From: Acidobacteriota bacterium
Lineage (GTDB): Bacteria > Acidobacteriota > Blastocatellia > RBC074
Direction: 5' to 3'
DNA: 64,000 nucleotides
Assembly: GCA_016710075.1 (NCBI GenBank)
Contig: JADJLO010000003.1
Location: 82,501 to 146,500, forward strand
The notes below the pieces were generated by a model that saw only the letters and a list, made by a program, of their open reading frames with translations, searched no databases and was not told the DNA's origin. This document shows positions 1 through 8,398 of this stretch, in pieces; the first letter of the stretch is position 1, and every line of letters starts with the position of its first letter. Made by a program: the position numbers and the translations under genes.

Positions 1-1
1 G

Positions 2-1084
2 TCGAAGTCTGATGAAGCGGAGTTGGCGTTTCGCCGGGCAATTGAATTGAATCCTCAATCAGGAAGAGCGCATTTGTCGTTGGCGGAGCTGCTCTTTACA
101 AAAGGCAGCTACGAAGAAGCCGTGTCGGAAGCGAAGATAGCGATTTCAAATGGCGAGGATGGTTCAGGGGTCTATTCAATGGTTGGCGCGGGGTTGGTCA
201 AGTCGGGGAAGATTGAAGACGCGACGAGTTATCTCGATGAGGCATTGAAGCGGGACCCGAGGAGTCTGGTTGCCTTGAACTATCGTGTGGAAGCAATGAT
301 CGCGAAAAAGCGGTTTCAGGATGCGATTACTGATTTGAGGGCCAGCCTCGCCGTCGATCCCCGGATTCAGACAAAGATGCGTCTGGCGGCAGTCTTATCG
401 GCAATTGGGGGAAATGACGAGGCGATGAAGATTTATCAGGAAGTCCTCCGGACGGATCCTGAGAATACAGAAGCCCGCACGGCAATGACATCGATCACGA
501 TTGAATCAGGCAAGGGGGCGGAGGCGATAGAACAGCTCGAAGTTCTGATCAAATCGCAGCCTGAGAGGGCGGATTTAAGGGCGCAGCTCGGAGATCTCTA
601 CCTGGCGAAACAGCCCGAAAAAGCCCTTGAGCAATATGCTGCCGCTTCGAAAATCGACCCGTCAAATGTCAAACATCTGATTGGAATTGGTTCGGCGTTG
701 GTCAAATTGCGCAGGTTTCAGGATGCGGTTCAAACACTTCGTGGAGTTTTATCAGGGGCGATCAAGGACGATACGGCCTATTTCGCTCACACGAATCTGG
801 GAGCCGCCTTGTTTGAACTGGATGATTTCCCCGGCGCCGCGAAAGAATTCGTCTGGATATTGAATTACCAGAGCAGTCACAACGACCTGAAAAGAATCCC
901 TGTTACCCTCTATTTCCTTGGGATCTGCTTCGACAAGCTGGGTGATTACCCACAGGCGCTCAAGGCCTATCAACAGTTTCTAACTATGGCTTCATCAGAC
1001 AACCAGCTTGAAATCGAAAAGGTCAAATTACGGCTTCCCTCGCTGCAGCGTCAGATCAAAGAGGGCAAGGGGAAGAAAAAATAA
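2..1084 (+). CDS. TPR repeat protein (5' partial)
   Basis: The frame is open to the left edge, so the N-terminus is missing; a TTG at 23 is the first possible start inside the window but the residues before it (SDEAEL) already continue the repeat pattern. The visible 360 residues are successive tetratricopeptide repeats, each about 34 residues with the usual A/G-Y-A...P spacing (for example AFRRAIELNP, ALEQYAAASKIDP, ALKAYQQFL). TPR arrays are alpha-helical protein-binding scaffolds, and this one probably assembles a cell-envelope or regulatory complex. The C-terminus is lysine-rich (KEGKGKKK). No enzymatic domain is visible in the part seen. A secreted coiled-coil protein follows 58 bp downstream and may be co-transcribed. 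Confidence 0.85.
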   Translation, partial: SKSDEAELAFRRAIELNPQSGRAHLSLAELLFTKGSYEEAVSEAKIAISNGEDGSGVYSMVGAGLVKSGKIEDATSYLDEALKRDPRSLVALNYRVEAMIAKKRFQDAITDLRASLAVDPRIQTKMRLAAVLSAIGGNDEAMKIYQEVLRTDPENTEARTAMTSITIESGKGAEAIEQLEVLIKSQPERADLRAQLGDLYLAKQPEKALEQYAAASKIDPSNVKHLIGIGSALVKLRRFQDAVQTLRGVLSGAIKDDTAYFAHTNLGAALFELDDFPGAAKEFVWILNYQSSHNDLKRIPVTLYFLGICFDKLGDYPQALKAYQQFLTMASSDNQLEIEKVKLRLPSLQRQIKEGKGKKK

Positions 1085-1142
1085 GACAGATTTCAGAAAG
1101 GCCTTAAAGTTTAAAGGCTACCTGAAGATGGGGCAGTGAGAA

Positions 1143-1664
1143 ATGAACTGTAAATTAAGAAATTGTATCCAGGCGGCAGTTTCCGGTCTGGTCCTGACTC
1201 TGCTGATGTCTGATCCGGGCAACGCGCAGTCACAGAAAAGAGATCACCTGACCGAAAAAGAGGTCGATCTGATCCGGGAGGTACAGGAGATCGACAAAAG
1301 GATCGAGGTTTTCGTCAAGGCGGCCGATAGAAGGCTGCTGGTCCTGACCGATCCCAACGCCATTCAGAAGAAAAAAGAGGAGGAGATTTGGGGGCCTCTA
1401 CCTTCAGGATCGAAGCTCGAACTGCTTCAGGATTACAAAAAAATTCTGGAAGAGGCGGAAGAGAAGCTTGATGATTCGCTTAATCACGACAGCAAAAACC
1501 CCTTACTGGACAAGGCATTCAAAGCCTTCGTCGAGGCGTGCAAGAGACATATTCCTGAGCTCAAAGCCCATTCTTCCAAATTGACAGAGAAACGGGAGCA
1601 GCGGGCTCTGGCTGAAGCTCTGGCGGAGGCGGAAACCGTGGCAAAAGCTTCGAATGGAAAATAA
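1143..1664 (+). CDS. Secreted coiled-coil protein of unknown function
   Basis: 173 residues. The N-terminus is a classic Sec signal: basic MNCKLRN, hydrophobic core to about residue 24, then a cleavage-like GNAQS. The mature part is highly charged and alpha-helical, with heptad-like Lys/Glu stretches (EKEVDLIREVQEID, ILEEAEEKLDDSLN) and an alanine/glutamate-rich C-terminus. The start is the ATG preceded by a purine-rich GGGGCAG. I do not recognise a family; periplasmic location is inferred. It follows the TPR gene in the same direction, which suggests a shared envelope role. No catalytic motif is visible. Confidence 0.7.
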   Translation: MNCKLRNCIQAAVSGLVLTLLMSDPGNAQSQKRDHLTEKEVDLIREVQEIDKRIEVFVKAADRRLLVLTDPNAIQKKKEEEIWGPLPSGSKLELLQDYKKILEEAEEKLDDSLNHDSKNPLLDKAFKAFVEACKRHIPELKAHSSKLTEKREQRALAEALAEAETVAKASNGK

Positions 1665-1679
1665 TCGATAGATGTCTTT

Positions 1680-1755
1680 TGAGTGCGGCGGCTTGCCGCT
1701 GCTATGATTTTATTTAACGCTTCTCAAAGGAAAGAGGCGTCAAGCCGTCGCACTA
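1680..1755. repeat. Family B inverted repeat, degenerate copy
   Basis: Arms TGAGTGCGGCGGCTTG (from 1680) and CAAGCCGTCGCACTA (to 1755) pair imperfectly around an AT-rich loop. They match the better-preserved copies at 26952-27075 and 40582-40701. It lies between convergent genes, so it may also act as a bidirectional terminator. Confidence 0.75.
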
Positions 1756-1762
1756 CCAAGAC

Positions 1763-2875
1763 CTATTTAGGAACTGCATCCCAGCGATCGATGGGCAGTC
1801 GCTGAGCCACCGGTTTGAGAGCCGGAAATTGTTTATGCGGCTCGGTCTGGTACCAGTAGCCGACGGAAGAATAGTCATCGCCGCGATCGTTCATCGCGCC
1901 GTGTTCGATCGTGACTTTCAGAGACTTATCGAAGGTGACCGGGTCTTCAATATGGAAGCGGTACATCGAATGGCGTCCGGTGTAATCCGGATGAGCATTG
2001 CCCTTCCGGGAATAGCCGAAATAAGGGAAGCTGTATTCGCGGTTGAGCAGGTTGAAGTTCCAGGCACCGCAGAAATAATCTTCGAGGCCGGTTCCGACGA
2101 GAGTCGGCTTAACATCTCCGTCGATATACATCATATCGTCGCCCTCGCCCCACCAACCGGTTGATAGCCCCTGGATGTGCATGACCACGCCGACGTAGTG
2201 TCCCTTTCCGGTTGTATCCATGATCAGATAATTGTTTGCGCCATCCAGATTCGGCTTGCCGTCAGTGGCTTTTGTCAGCTCACGGTTCCACCAGGCGTGA
2301 AATCGACCCTGTTGTTCGGTTGTCCGCGCAAGCTGTGAGCCGGCCTCATAAGACTCGTAATCGACATAATAGTAAAAACTGCCGATCCTTTGTTCGCCCT
2401 GATTTTCGATCTCGATTCGGGCGCCGCGCGAGAAAGGCATGGGGAAGAAGCAGTTCATCGCCCTGTCGGAGACGGCCAGAGGCTGGCTCGACCAGTAGTT
2501 TGGCTCACCAAAACCGAGACCGAAGAAATCTCCGATCGGCGCTTCTATGCTGGGAGTCTGTTCTCCATCCCAGTATGCGCGCAGGACAATGCGGCGCAGG
2601 TGATATCTCTCCGCGGATGAAATCGTCACCCAGATGTGAGTGATTGTGCCGGAGCCCTGAATGTCGGCGAGCACGGCGCTCTTTCCCGGTTCTATGTTGG
2701 AGAGAAAATCACGATTCCCGCCTGTTCGGTCGTAGCTGGAAATTCTCTGGCGTTTGACGCCGTCACGAATATTCACCAGATTTCTCAGCCCAGGGCCCTG
2801 GGCCGATGAGAGAAGTTCGAAGGAGATAAATGCAATCGGAACTATGACTGCCAATACGGCGAAGAATCTTTTCAT
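1763..2875 (-). CDS. GH172 (DUF2961) family glycoside hydrolase, secreted
   Basis: 370 residues with an N-terminal signal peptide (MKRFFAVLAVIVPIAFISF). The mature protein opens with the DUF2961 hallmark: SYDRTGGNRDF, then IQGSGTITHIWVTI, then PIGDFFGLGFGE and later GTGLEDYFCGAWNF. DUF2961 is now glycoside hydrolase family 172, which includes difructose-dianhydride and D-arabinan-type exo-enzymes; the exact substrate cannot be read here. The ATG follows the stop of the upstream kinase/SIS gene directly (TAAATG), so the two are translationally coupled. It is the last gene of a minus-strand run with GH127, SGNH hydrolase and sugar-metabolism genes, which supports a role in glycan degradation outside the cytoplasm. 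Confidence 0.88.
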   Translation of the reverse strand: MKRFFAVLAVIVPIAFISFELLSSAQGPGLRNLVNIRDGVKRQRISSYDRTGGNRDFLSNIEPGKSAVLADIQGSGTITHIWVTISSAERYHLRRIVLRAYWDGEQTPSIEAPIGDFFGLGFGEPNYWSSQPLAVSDRAMNCFFPMPFSRGARIEIENQGEQRIGSFYYYVDYESYEAGSQLARTTEQQGRFHAWWNRELTKATDGKPNLDGANNYLIMDTTGKGHYVGVVMHIQGLSTGWWGEGDDMMYIDGDVKPTLVGTGLEDYFCGAWNFNLLNREYSFPYFGYSRKGNAHPDYTGRHSMYRFHIEDPVTFDKSLKVTIEHGAMNDRGDDYSSVGYWYQTEPHKQFPALKPVAQRLPIDRWDAVPK

Positions 2876-4520
2876 TTAAGAGCCTCCTTTTGAGGGTAAT
2901 GGCTTTAATTCACTTGTTGCTTTTCCAATGGATCCGCCTGGGTGCCATGCGTTGTAATCGGCGCGGGTAACTCCCTTTCTGGCCTGGAGCACGACGCTCA
3001 GGCCGGCCAGCACATAGATCTCGGCCAGAATGCTTGCGCGCGGCTCGAAATTGAGAGGGCTGCCCTCGCAATCCACGCCTGCATAGAGGAATTCATCGCT
3101 CTGTTGAGCCAGCCAGGAATCAGGCTTTCCCGATACCCCTATAATCACAGCTCCGTTGCGTTTTAGAGCGGTGACTGTCGATTTCATCTCGGCGGTCTCG
3201 CCGCTGTTTGAAATGACGATGACGAGGTCTCCGGGCGCAACCTGGCCGGCGCTGCCGTGAACGCATTCGGTGCCATGGAGGAAATAGGCTGGAGTTCCTG
3301 TGCTTGAAAGCAGTGCGGAGATATAACCCGAAACGTATTCCGGTTTGCCGACGCCGGTTACGTGAACTCTTCCACCTCTCGATTCCACCTGGGCGATAAG
3401 GTTAGCTGCCTGCAGGAAATATTGCTCATTGCCGATTCGCTCACGCAGCTTCCCCATCTCATCGATTGCAGTGGTGAGGAAAAATGAAACAGCATTGTCG
3501 TATGGCGAACCGCCCGTCCCGGCATTCGAGGTTTTGAACTCTTCACAGTTGAAAGGAGCCCCGTCGTAGAGCTCGAATACGCGTTTCCTGCTTTCAGCCG
3601 GATCCGGAGTTGCTCCAATCAGCTCACAGCAGGCTGCACCGCAGGCATTCGCGAGCTTCAAGGTGTCGGTCCAGTTCAACCGGTAATGCAACCCGGCGAT
3701 CAGGCCACCGAGAAATGCGTCGCCGGCGCCCGTCGTATCGTTCGCTTTAAGAGCATAAGCCGGGATTCGTCCCGTCAATTCATCGGATGCAATCGCGCAT
3801 CCGATCTCTCCGTCGGTGATGATCACGGCTTTTGAATTGTATTTTTCGCGAAGGATGCCGGCTGCAGCGACGGCATCACTTTCCCCTGTGATCTCGGTGA
3901 CGGCGATTTTTGAGGGTTTCAGATAATCGGCAAGTTGAAGTGCTCGCTCGAAGTCCGCTTCCGATCCGAGCGCTTTCACCGCATCGCTTCTCGGGATATC
4001 AACATCGAGGATAGCTGTCAGGCCGGCATCGCGTGCGATCTCGAGCGCTGCGACGACGGCGTCCAGCGGCAACTGGGATATCTCCGTGGAGACCATTGCC
4101 GAGCTTCGGATGTAATCGGCGTGATGCTGGTGAATGTGAGCCGCATTGGTCTCCCCGTAGAGGCGGGGCTCATGTAAATCGCCCGTCCGCCATGGGGTCA
4201 ACAAAAATATGTGCGAATGATGACGCAGTCTTCTCGATCGACAGATGTTTGTCGATATGATACCGGTCCATCCCTTCGCGCAGGAACCGGCCGTTCTCAT
4301 CATCTCCCTGCTTGCCGAAGATGCCGGTTTTCAAGCCCAAAAGACTTGCCCATGATAAATGATTGAGCGTCACTCCACCGACGAGCTTCCTGACCAGCTC
4401 GCCCGATCGATGCCTGGCCAGCGAGATCTTTTCTTCGCTGCCGATGATTCGCGGAGTCCGGTAGATGAGATCAACCACCATCGAACCTATGCCGACGATG
4501 TCAAATTGCTTGTTTCCCAT
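2876..4520 (-). CDS. PfkB-type sugar kinase fused to SIS sugar-phosphate isomerase domain (frameshifted)
   Basis: Two overlapping reading frames (4520-4170 and about 4180-2876) together read as one protein of about 548 residues. The N-terminal part is a ribokinase/PfkB kinase: opening DIVGIGSMVVDL, substrate-side GGVTLNHL, and the catalytic anion hole NDTTGAGDAF. The C-terminal 220 residues are a SIS domain of the KdsD/GutQ type, with VTGVGKPEYV, ISNSGETAEM and AWHPGGSIGK. The frame is lost near 4165-4180: the best PfkB-like reading (AIYMSPASTG) sits in a third frame, so at least one and probably two single-base deletions occur there. Such a fusion would phosphorylate a sugar and isomerise a sugar phosphate. 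The order in the pathway and the substrate are unknown. No Shine-Dalgarno is seen before the ATG, which is only 8 bp from an inverted-repeat arm. Confidence 0.8.
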
Positions 4521-4527
4521 ACAGAGA

Positions 4528-4635
4528 AGAGTACGAAACAGACGGAATAAACGAAACAGACGAAATTTTACAGGTGGTCAACAGGCCTGATTATCAATTT
4601 TATATTTTTCGTTTATTTCGTCTGTTTCGTACTCT
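4528..4635. repeat. Family A inverted repeat, copy A1
   Basis: Left arm 4528-4565 contains ACGAAACAGACG twice, separated by GAATAA. The right arm 4605-4635 is its near-complement, and the loop is about 40 bp and AT-rich. It occupies the whole gap between two same-strand genes, just upstream of the kinase/SIS start and downstream of the dehydrogenase stop. Confidence 0.9.
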
Positions 4636-4645
4636 ATTCCCCCTT

Positions 4646-5680
4646 TCAAAGATGGTCGATGATGACGTTGGTCATGGCGCTGGAATTTGCCGAGCCGCCG
4701 AGATCAGGGGTGACGGCGCGGCCTTGCTTGATAACGATGCTGACGGCCGTTCTGATTCGCTGAGCGGCTTCGCTTTCGCCAAGATGGTCGAGCATCATCG
4801 CGCCCGCCAGAATGAGAGCAGCCGGATTGACGCAGTTCTTGCCGGCGAGATCCGGCGCCGCGCCGTGAGAGGTTTCAAATATCGCAACGCCGTCACCGTA
4901 ATTTGCTCCGGGAGCCAGGCCGAAACTGCCGACCAGACCGGCGCACAGATCCGAGATGATGTCACCATACTGATTTGGCATGAGCATGACATCCCAGCCT
5001 TCGGGATTGCAGGCCAAATGATAGACGCAGGAATCAACCATGGCGTCATCAAAAACCATCCCGGGGTAATCTTTAGCTACCTGACGAGTCGTCCTGAGAA
5101 AAAGCCCGTCGGTCAATTGCAGAACATTGGCTTTATGGATGACGCTCAAACGCTTGCGCCGATTGGTGACGGCATAATCGAAAGCGAACCTGGCGGCACG
5201 TTCAGTGGCTTTGCGGGTTGTAATTTTAATAGCCTCGGCGGCGTCATCGCCGATGTTATGCTCGTAGCCGCTGTAGATGTCCTCGGTCAATTCGCGGATG
5301 ACGACAACGTCAAGCTTTCGCGCGTGAGATGACACGCCCTCAAATGATCGGACGGGCCTGACGTTGACATAGGCTCCAAGCTCAAGTTTGAGCGCAGTGT
5401 TGACGTTTGAGTAGATTCTTTGAGTCAGGTCGTCGTGGGCGATGACGACCTTGCTTCCCATCTTTTCAATGAAGACCGGACTCTTGAGCGCTACTTTGGT
5501 TGCCCGTATCTGCTGGAGAGTGTGTGCCGGGAGCGGATCGCCGTATTTGGATAAAGCTTGACCGCCGAGCAGAGCTTCCTCCCACTCGCATTTGACTCCG
5601 GTCGCTTCGATGACGCGAATTGCGGCATCGGCTATCTCCGGGCCGACGCCGTCTCCCCGAATTACGGTTACTCTATGCAT
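4646..5680 (-). CDS. Isocitrate/isopropylmalate dehydrogenase family protein
   Basis: 344 residues, full length for the beta-decarboxylating dehydrogenase family. It carries the N-terminal IRGDGVGPEI, an ELGAYVNVRPVRSF substrate-loop region, VVIRELTEDIYSGYE, the catalytic lysine motif VIHKANVLQLTDGLF, metal-binding aspartates in DDAMVD and YGDIISDLCAG, and ETSHGAAPDLAGK. Overall it resembles NAD-type IDH/homoisocitrate dehydrogenase more than LeuB. A second, clearly TCA-type IDH lies at 39056-40498. This copy sits in a glycan/sugar cluster, so it may act on a different 2-hydroxy-3-carboxy or tartrate/malate-like acid. That is inference from context only. It starts 22 bp after the SGNH hydrolase stop. 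Confidence 0.85.
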   Translation of the reverse strand: MHRVTVIRGDGVGPEIADAAIRVIEATGVKCEWEEALLGGQALSKYGDPLPAHTLQQIRATKVALKSPVFIEKMGSKVVIAHDDLTQRIYSNVNTALKLELGAYVNVRPVRSFEGVSSHARKLDVVVIRELTEDIYSGYEHNIGDDAAEAIKITTRKATERAARFAFDYAVTNRRKRLSVIHKANVLQLTDGLFLRTTRQVAKDYPGMVFDDAMVDSCVYHLACNPEGWDVMLMPNQYGDIISDLCAGLVGSFGLAPGANYGDGVAIFETSHGAAPDLAGKNCVNPAALILAGAMMLDHLGESEAAQRIRTAVSIVIKQGRAVTPDLGGSANSSAMTNVIIDHL

Positions 5681-5702
5681 GGTTGAAATCTCAATTCCGC
5701 GA

Positions 5703-6455
5703 TCACTTCGATTTCTTCAATGCCAGGTTAATTGCCGCCTCTGCAAGCGGGGCCATCGCCTTGTAGCCCTCGGCGTTCGGGTGCAGGCCGTCATTGGCCA
5801 GATCGGCTTTGAGCATACCCTTTTCGTCAACCATTTTGCTGAAATAGTCGAGGTAGATGTGACCGTTTGCGGCGCAGTAATTTTTAAGCCACTGGTTGAG
5901 TTTGAGTATTAGTTCGGGTGATCTCTTCTCGGTGGCTTTGATTTTTCCATAATCATGCACTGGAAGTATGGAGGAGAAGACCACTCTGATACCGTTTGCG
6001 CGGGCCAGTTCGGCAATCGAGGCATAGTTGTCCTGAATCATTTCAAGAGTCATCGGCCCGGTATTGCCGGCGATATCGTTGGTGCCTGCGAGTATCACCA
6101 CGACTCTTGGTTTAAGAGCTATGACATCGGGACGAACCCGGATCAGCATCTGCGGGGTGGTCTGTCCACTGATGCCGCGATTGATGAAAGGCTTTTCCGG
6201 GAAGTATTCGTCGAGTTTCCAGTTGTCGGTGATCGAGTCGCCAAGAAAGACGACGCGGTTCTCGCTCTTTTCAGGGGAGGGTACTTTCTCGTTCGCATCG
6301 CGATAGCGATTGATCTGCGGCCAGTCCTGGTTTCTTTTTTGCATTCTTTCTATCTGCTGTTTCAAGGCCTCGGTCGAGTCCGGCGCAGGCGTCTGGGCAA
6401 AAATCGACATTGGGATCATTAACGCGAAAAGGAAAAAGCAAAGTCTGATGTGCAT
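5703..6455 (-). CDS. Secreted SGNH/GDSL-type esterase
   Basis: 250 residues with a signal peptide ending near FAQTP (residue 20). SGNH-hydrolase blocks are in order: block I FLGDSITDNW with nucleophile Ser74, block II Gly in RGISGQTT, block III AGTNDIAGN, and block V DGLHPNAEGY with Asp222/His225. These enzymes deacylate lipids or acetylated sugars. In a cluster with GH127 and GH172, carbohydrate deacetylation is the likelier role. It is 28 bp after the GH127 stop and 22 bp before the dehydrogenase start, so it is almost certainly in the same operon. Confidence 0.88.
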   Translation of the reverse strand: MHIRLCFFLFALMIPMSIFAQTPAPDSTEALKQQIERMQKRNQDWPQINRYRDANEKVPSPEKSENRVVFLGDSITDNWKLDEYFPEKPFINRGISGQTTPQMLIRVRPDVIALKPRVVVILAGTNDIAGNTGPMTLEMIQDNYASIAELARANGIRVVFSSILPVHDYGKIKATEKRSPELILKLNQWLKNYCAANGHIYLDYFSKMVDEKGMLKADLANDGLHPNAEGYKAMAPLAEAAINLALKKSK

Positions 6456-6483
6456 CTATAACCTCTGTGATTACCTGTGATAT

Positions 6484-8385
6484 TTATTGTTGGGACTCGG
6501 ATGAGGCGCGACCTGCCGCCTGATTCAGCCAGACGGTGAATTGACGTCCATTGGCTCCCGCGGATGAGAAGGGAACGAGTCGGATCGTCAGACTGTCACC
6601 CGCTTTGAGATTGCCTGCAGGCTGCAGGGTTTTTCCGGTCGTTTCATAAACAGCATTACCATCTGGATCGCGATAGGTGACGCTGGGCTTCAATTGCAAC
6701 TGCATTCCAGGGAGTGCGACGGCCTCGGGAGCCGGTCCGTCGGGATTGTAGCTTTCGTCGAATGCCAGGACTTGCGGGCCGCGAACAATTGCGACCTTGC
6801 CGGCTGCGCTGCCCTCGCCCAGGATGATCCTCGAAGGGATAAGAAAATCGAGGGTAATCGTCTGTGTGCGACTCCAGATCTGGCGCAGCAGCCAGTATTC
6901 TCCGGGTTTGGCCTTCATGCCGTCGAGATTTGACCATGAAGGAACGCGAACCCGAAGCGAAAATTTCATCGGTTTGGGCACGGTTACCGTCAGGGTGATC
7001 TTCCCGTTCGCAGGATATTCGGTCTGTTGTTTGATTGTGACAAACTCGCCGTCGATCTTTAATGTGGCAATGCCCGGGGTGAAGAAGTTTACGACGATGC
7101 CGTCCTCACTCAGCATGTAAACAAATGACGGGAGCATGGCCCACCCTCGCGGGCCGCTCGAGGTGCAGCAATTCTGTTCCGTCTGGTAAGGCTTCCTGCC
7201 GTCGAGGGCCGTGAAATAGGCCCAGGATGAACCGTCAGGGTGCTGGGCCGCGGCGAGGTGATTATAGAAAGTCCTCTCAAGCTCCTCGGCGTAACGTGCT
7301 TCCCCGGTGAGTCTGAGAAGCTGTTGATTGAGCTGGATCCAGGTGACCGTAACGCAGGTTTCGGCGATGTTGTTTGCGGCCTCGCTGGGGAATCGTCGCG
7401 GCTCGGTCCAATGCTCTCCACTGCTGCCGCTCCCCGTGATCAGAAGCTGGTTGGCCGTGACATCCTTCCATGCGTTGATCACAGGCAGGATATATCGCTG
7501 CTCGCCCGTGACGCGATAAAGCTCGCAAAGCCCGACAAGGCAGGACATCATTTCATATGCCTTGGCATTTGCCGTCAATTTCACGGACCTTTTTTCGGTC
7601 AGTGAGCTGATGAGTTTCGGCCCCGTGCTCTGCTCCCAGTTCTCGACAATAAAGCGCGCGAACCCCAGATATTTCTCGTCGCCGGTGATCTAGTATAGCA
7701 GGACGACCGGCTCCAGAACGCTTCCTGAGGCCATTCCCATATGAGTGCTGCGCTGATTCAGGTCCAGCTTTCTGTCGCCCTGTTCAGGCTGCCAGAATGT
7801 CCGAACGAGCAGCTCGCCGATTTTTCTGGATGCTTCAAGGGCATTTTTGTCGCCGGTATAAGTGTGATAGGTGATCAGCCCGATCAGGTTGTATTTGTGA
7901 ACCCATACATCCCACTGCTCATTGTTACCCATCCCAAAATGGGCATTGTCGGAATAGGTGCCAAGATAGCCATCGTCTTTTTGAGCAGTGATGAGTTCCG
8001 CAGCGACCCGGTCAAGCTTTGAGCGAAGGTAAGGGTCTTTTGTGTAGACCCAGGCCAGAGTTGCCGCGTGAAGCCATTTGCCGGCATGTTCTCCGACCCA
8101 TGCCTGCTTTCCCGGCCTCTTCTGAAATCCCTGCAGCAGCTCGTCTTCGTTTTTGGCAAGCAGCCTGGCCCGCTCATTTTTCCGGCATCTCTCGCCGAGA
8201 AATCCTTCGAGCGCAACATCGCCGGGATTGATCGGCGAGAATCTGTCCTGGCTCTGGACAGAAGGGCTTGCCGTTTGTTGCAGCAGGTTTGAGTTCTTCT
8301 TGATATCGATTTTAGTGAAGGCGGGTATTGCTGCCGATGAAGCGATTGAGAAAAGCATCGATCGGCGCGAGATTTGATCGTTCAT
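6484..8385 (-). CDS. GH127 (DUF1680) beta-L-arabinofuranosidase-like enzyme, interrupted by in-frame TAG
   Basis: The frame runs from ATG 8385 to 6484 (633 codons), broken only by TAG at 7692-7690. Coding similarity continues across it without a shift: VVLLY, stop, ITGDEKYLGFARF. The N-terminus has SRRSMLFSIASSAAIPAF, a possible Tat signal. The GH127 metal/nucleophile residues are in place: E342 and C344 in AETCVTV, and the pair C406-C407 in EQNCC, close to the E338/C340/C417/C418 set of the characterised enzyme HypBA1. GH127 releases beta-L-arabinofuranose from plant hydroxyproline-linked arabinans. The TAG is a true nonsense change or a base error. It starts 13 bp after the glcD stop and is followed by SGNH and GH172 genes. 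Confidence 0.85.
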
Positions 8386-8398
8386 AAAAGAGCCTGCC

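Noticed and set aside
4528..4635. CRISPR array
   Set aside because: Repeats are inverted, not regularly spaced direct repeats with spacers, and no cas gene is present.
7690..7692. TAG recoding (pyrrolysine or suppressor) in GH127
   Set aside because: TAG ends several other normal genes in the window; no supporting tRNA or Pyl genes.
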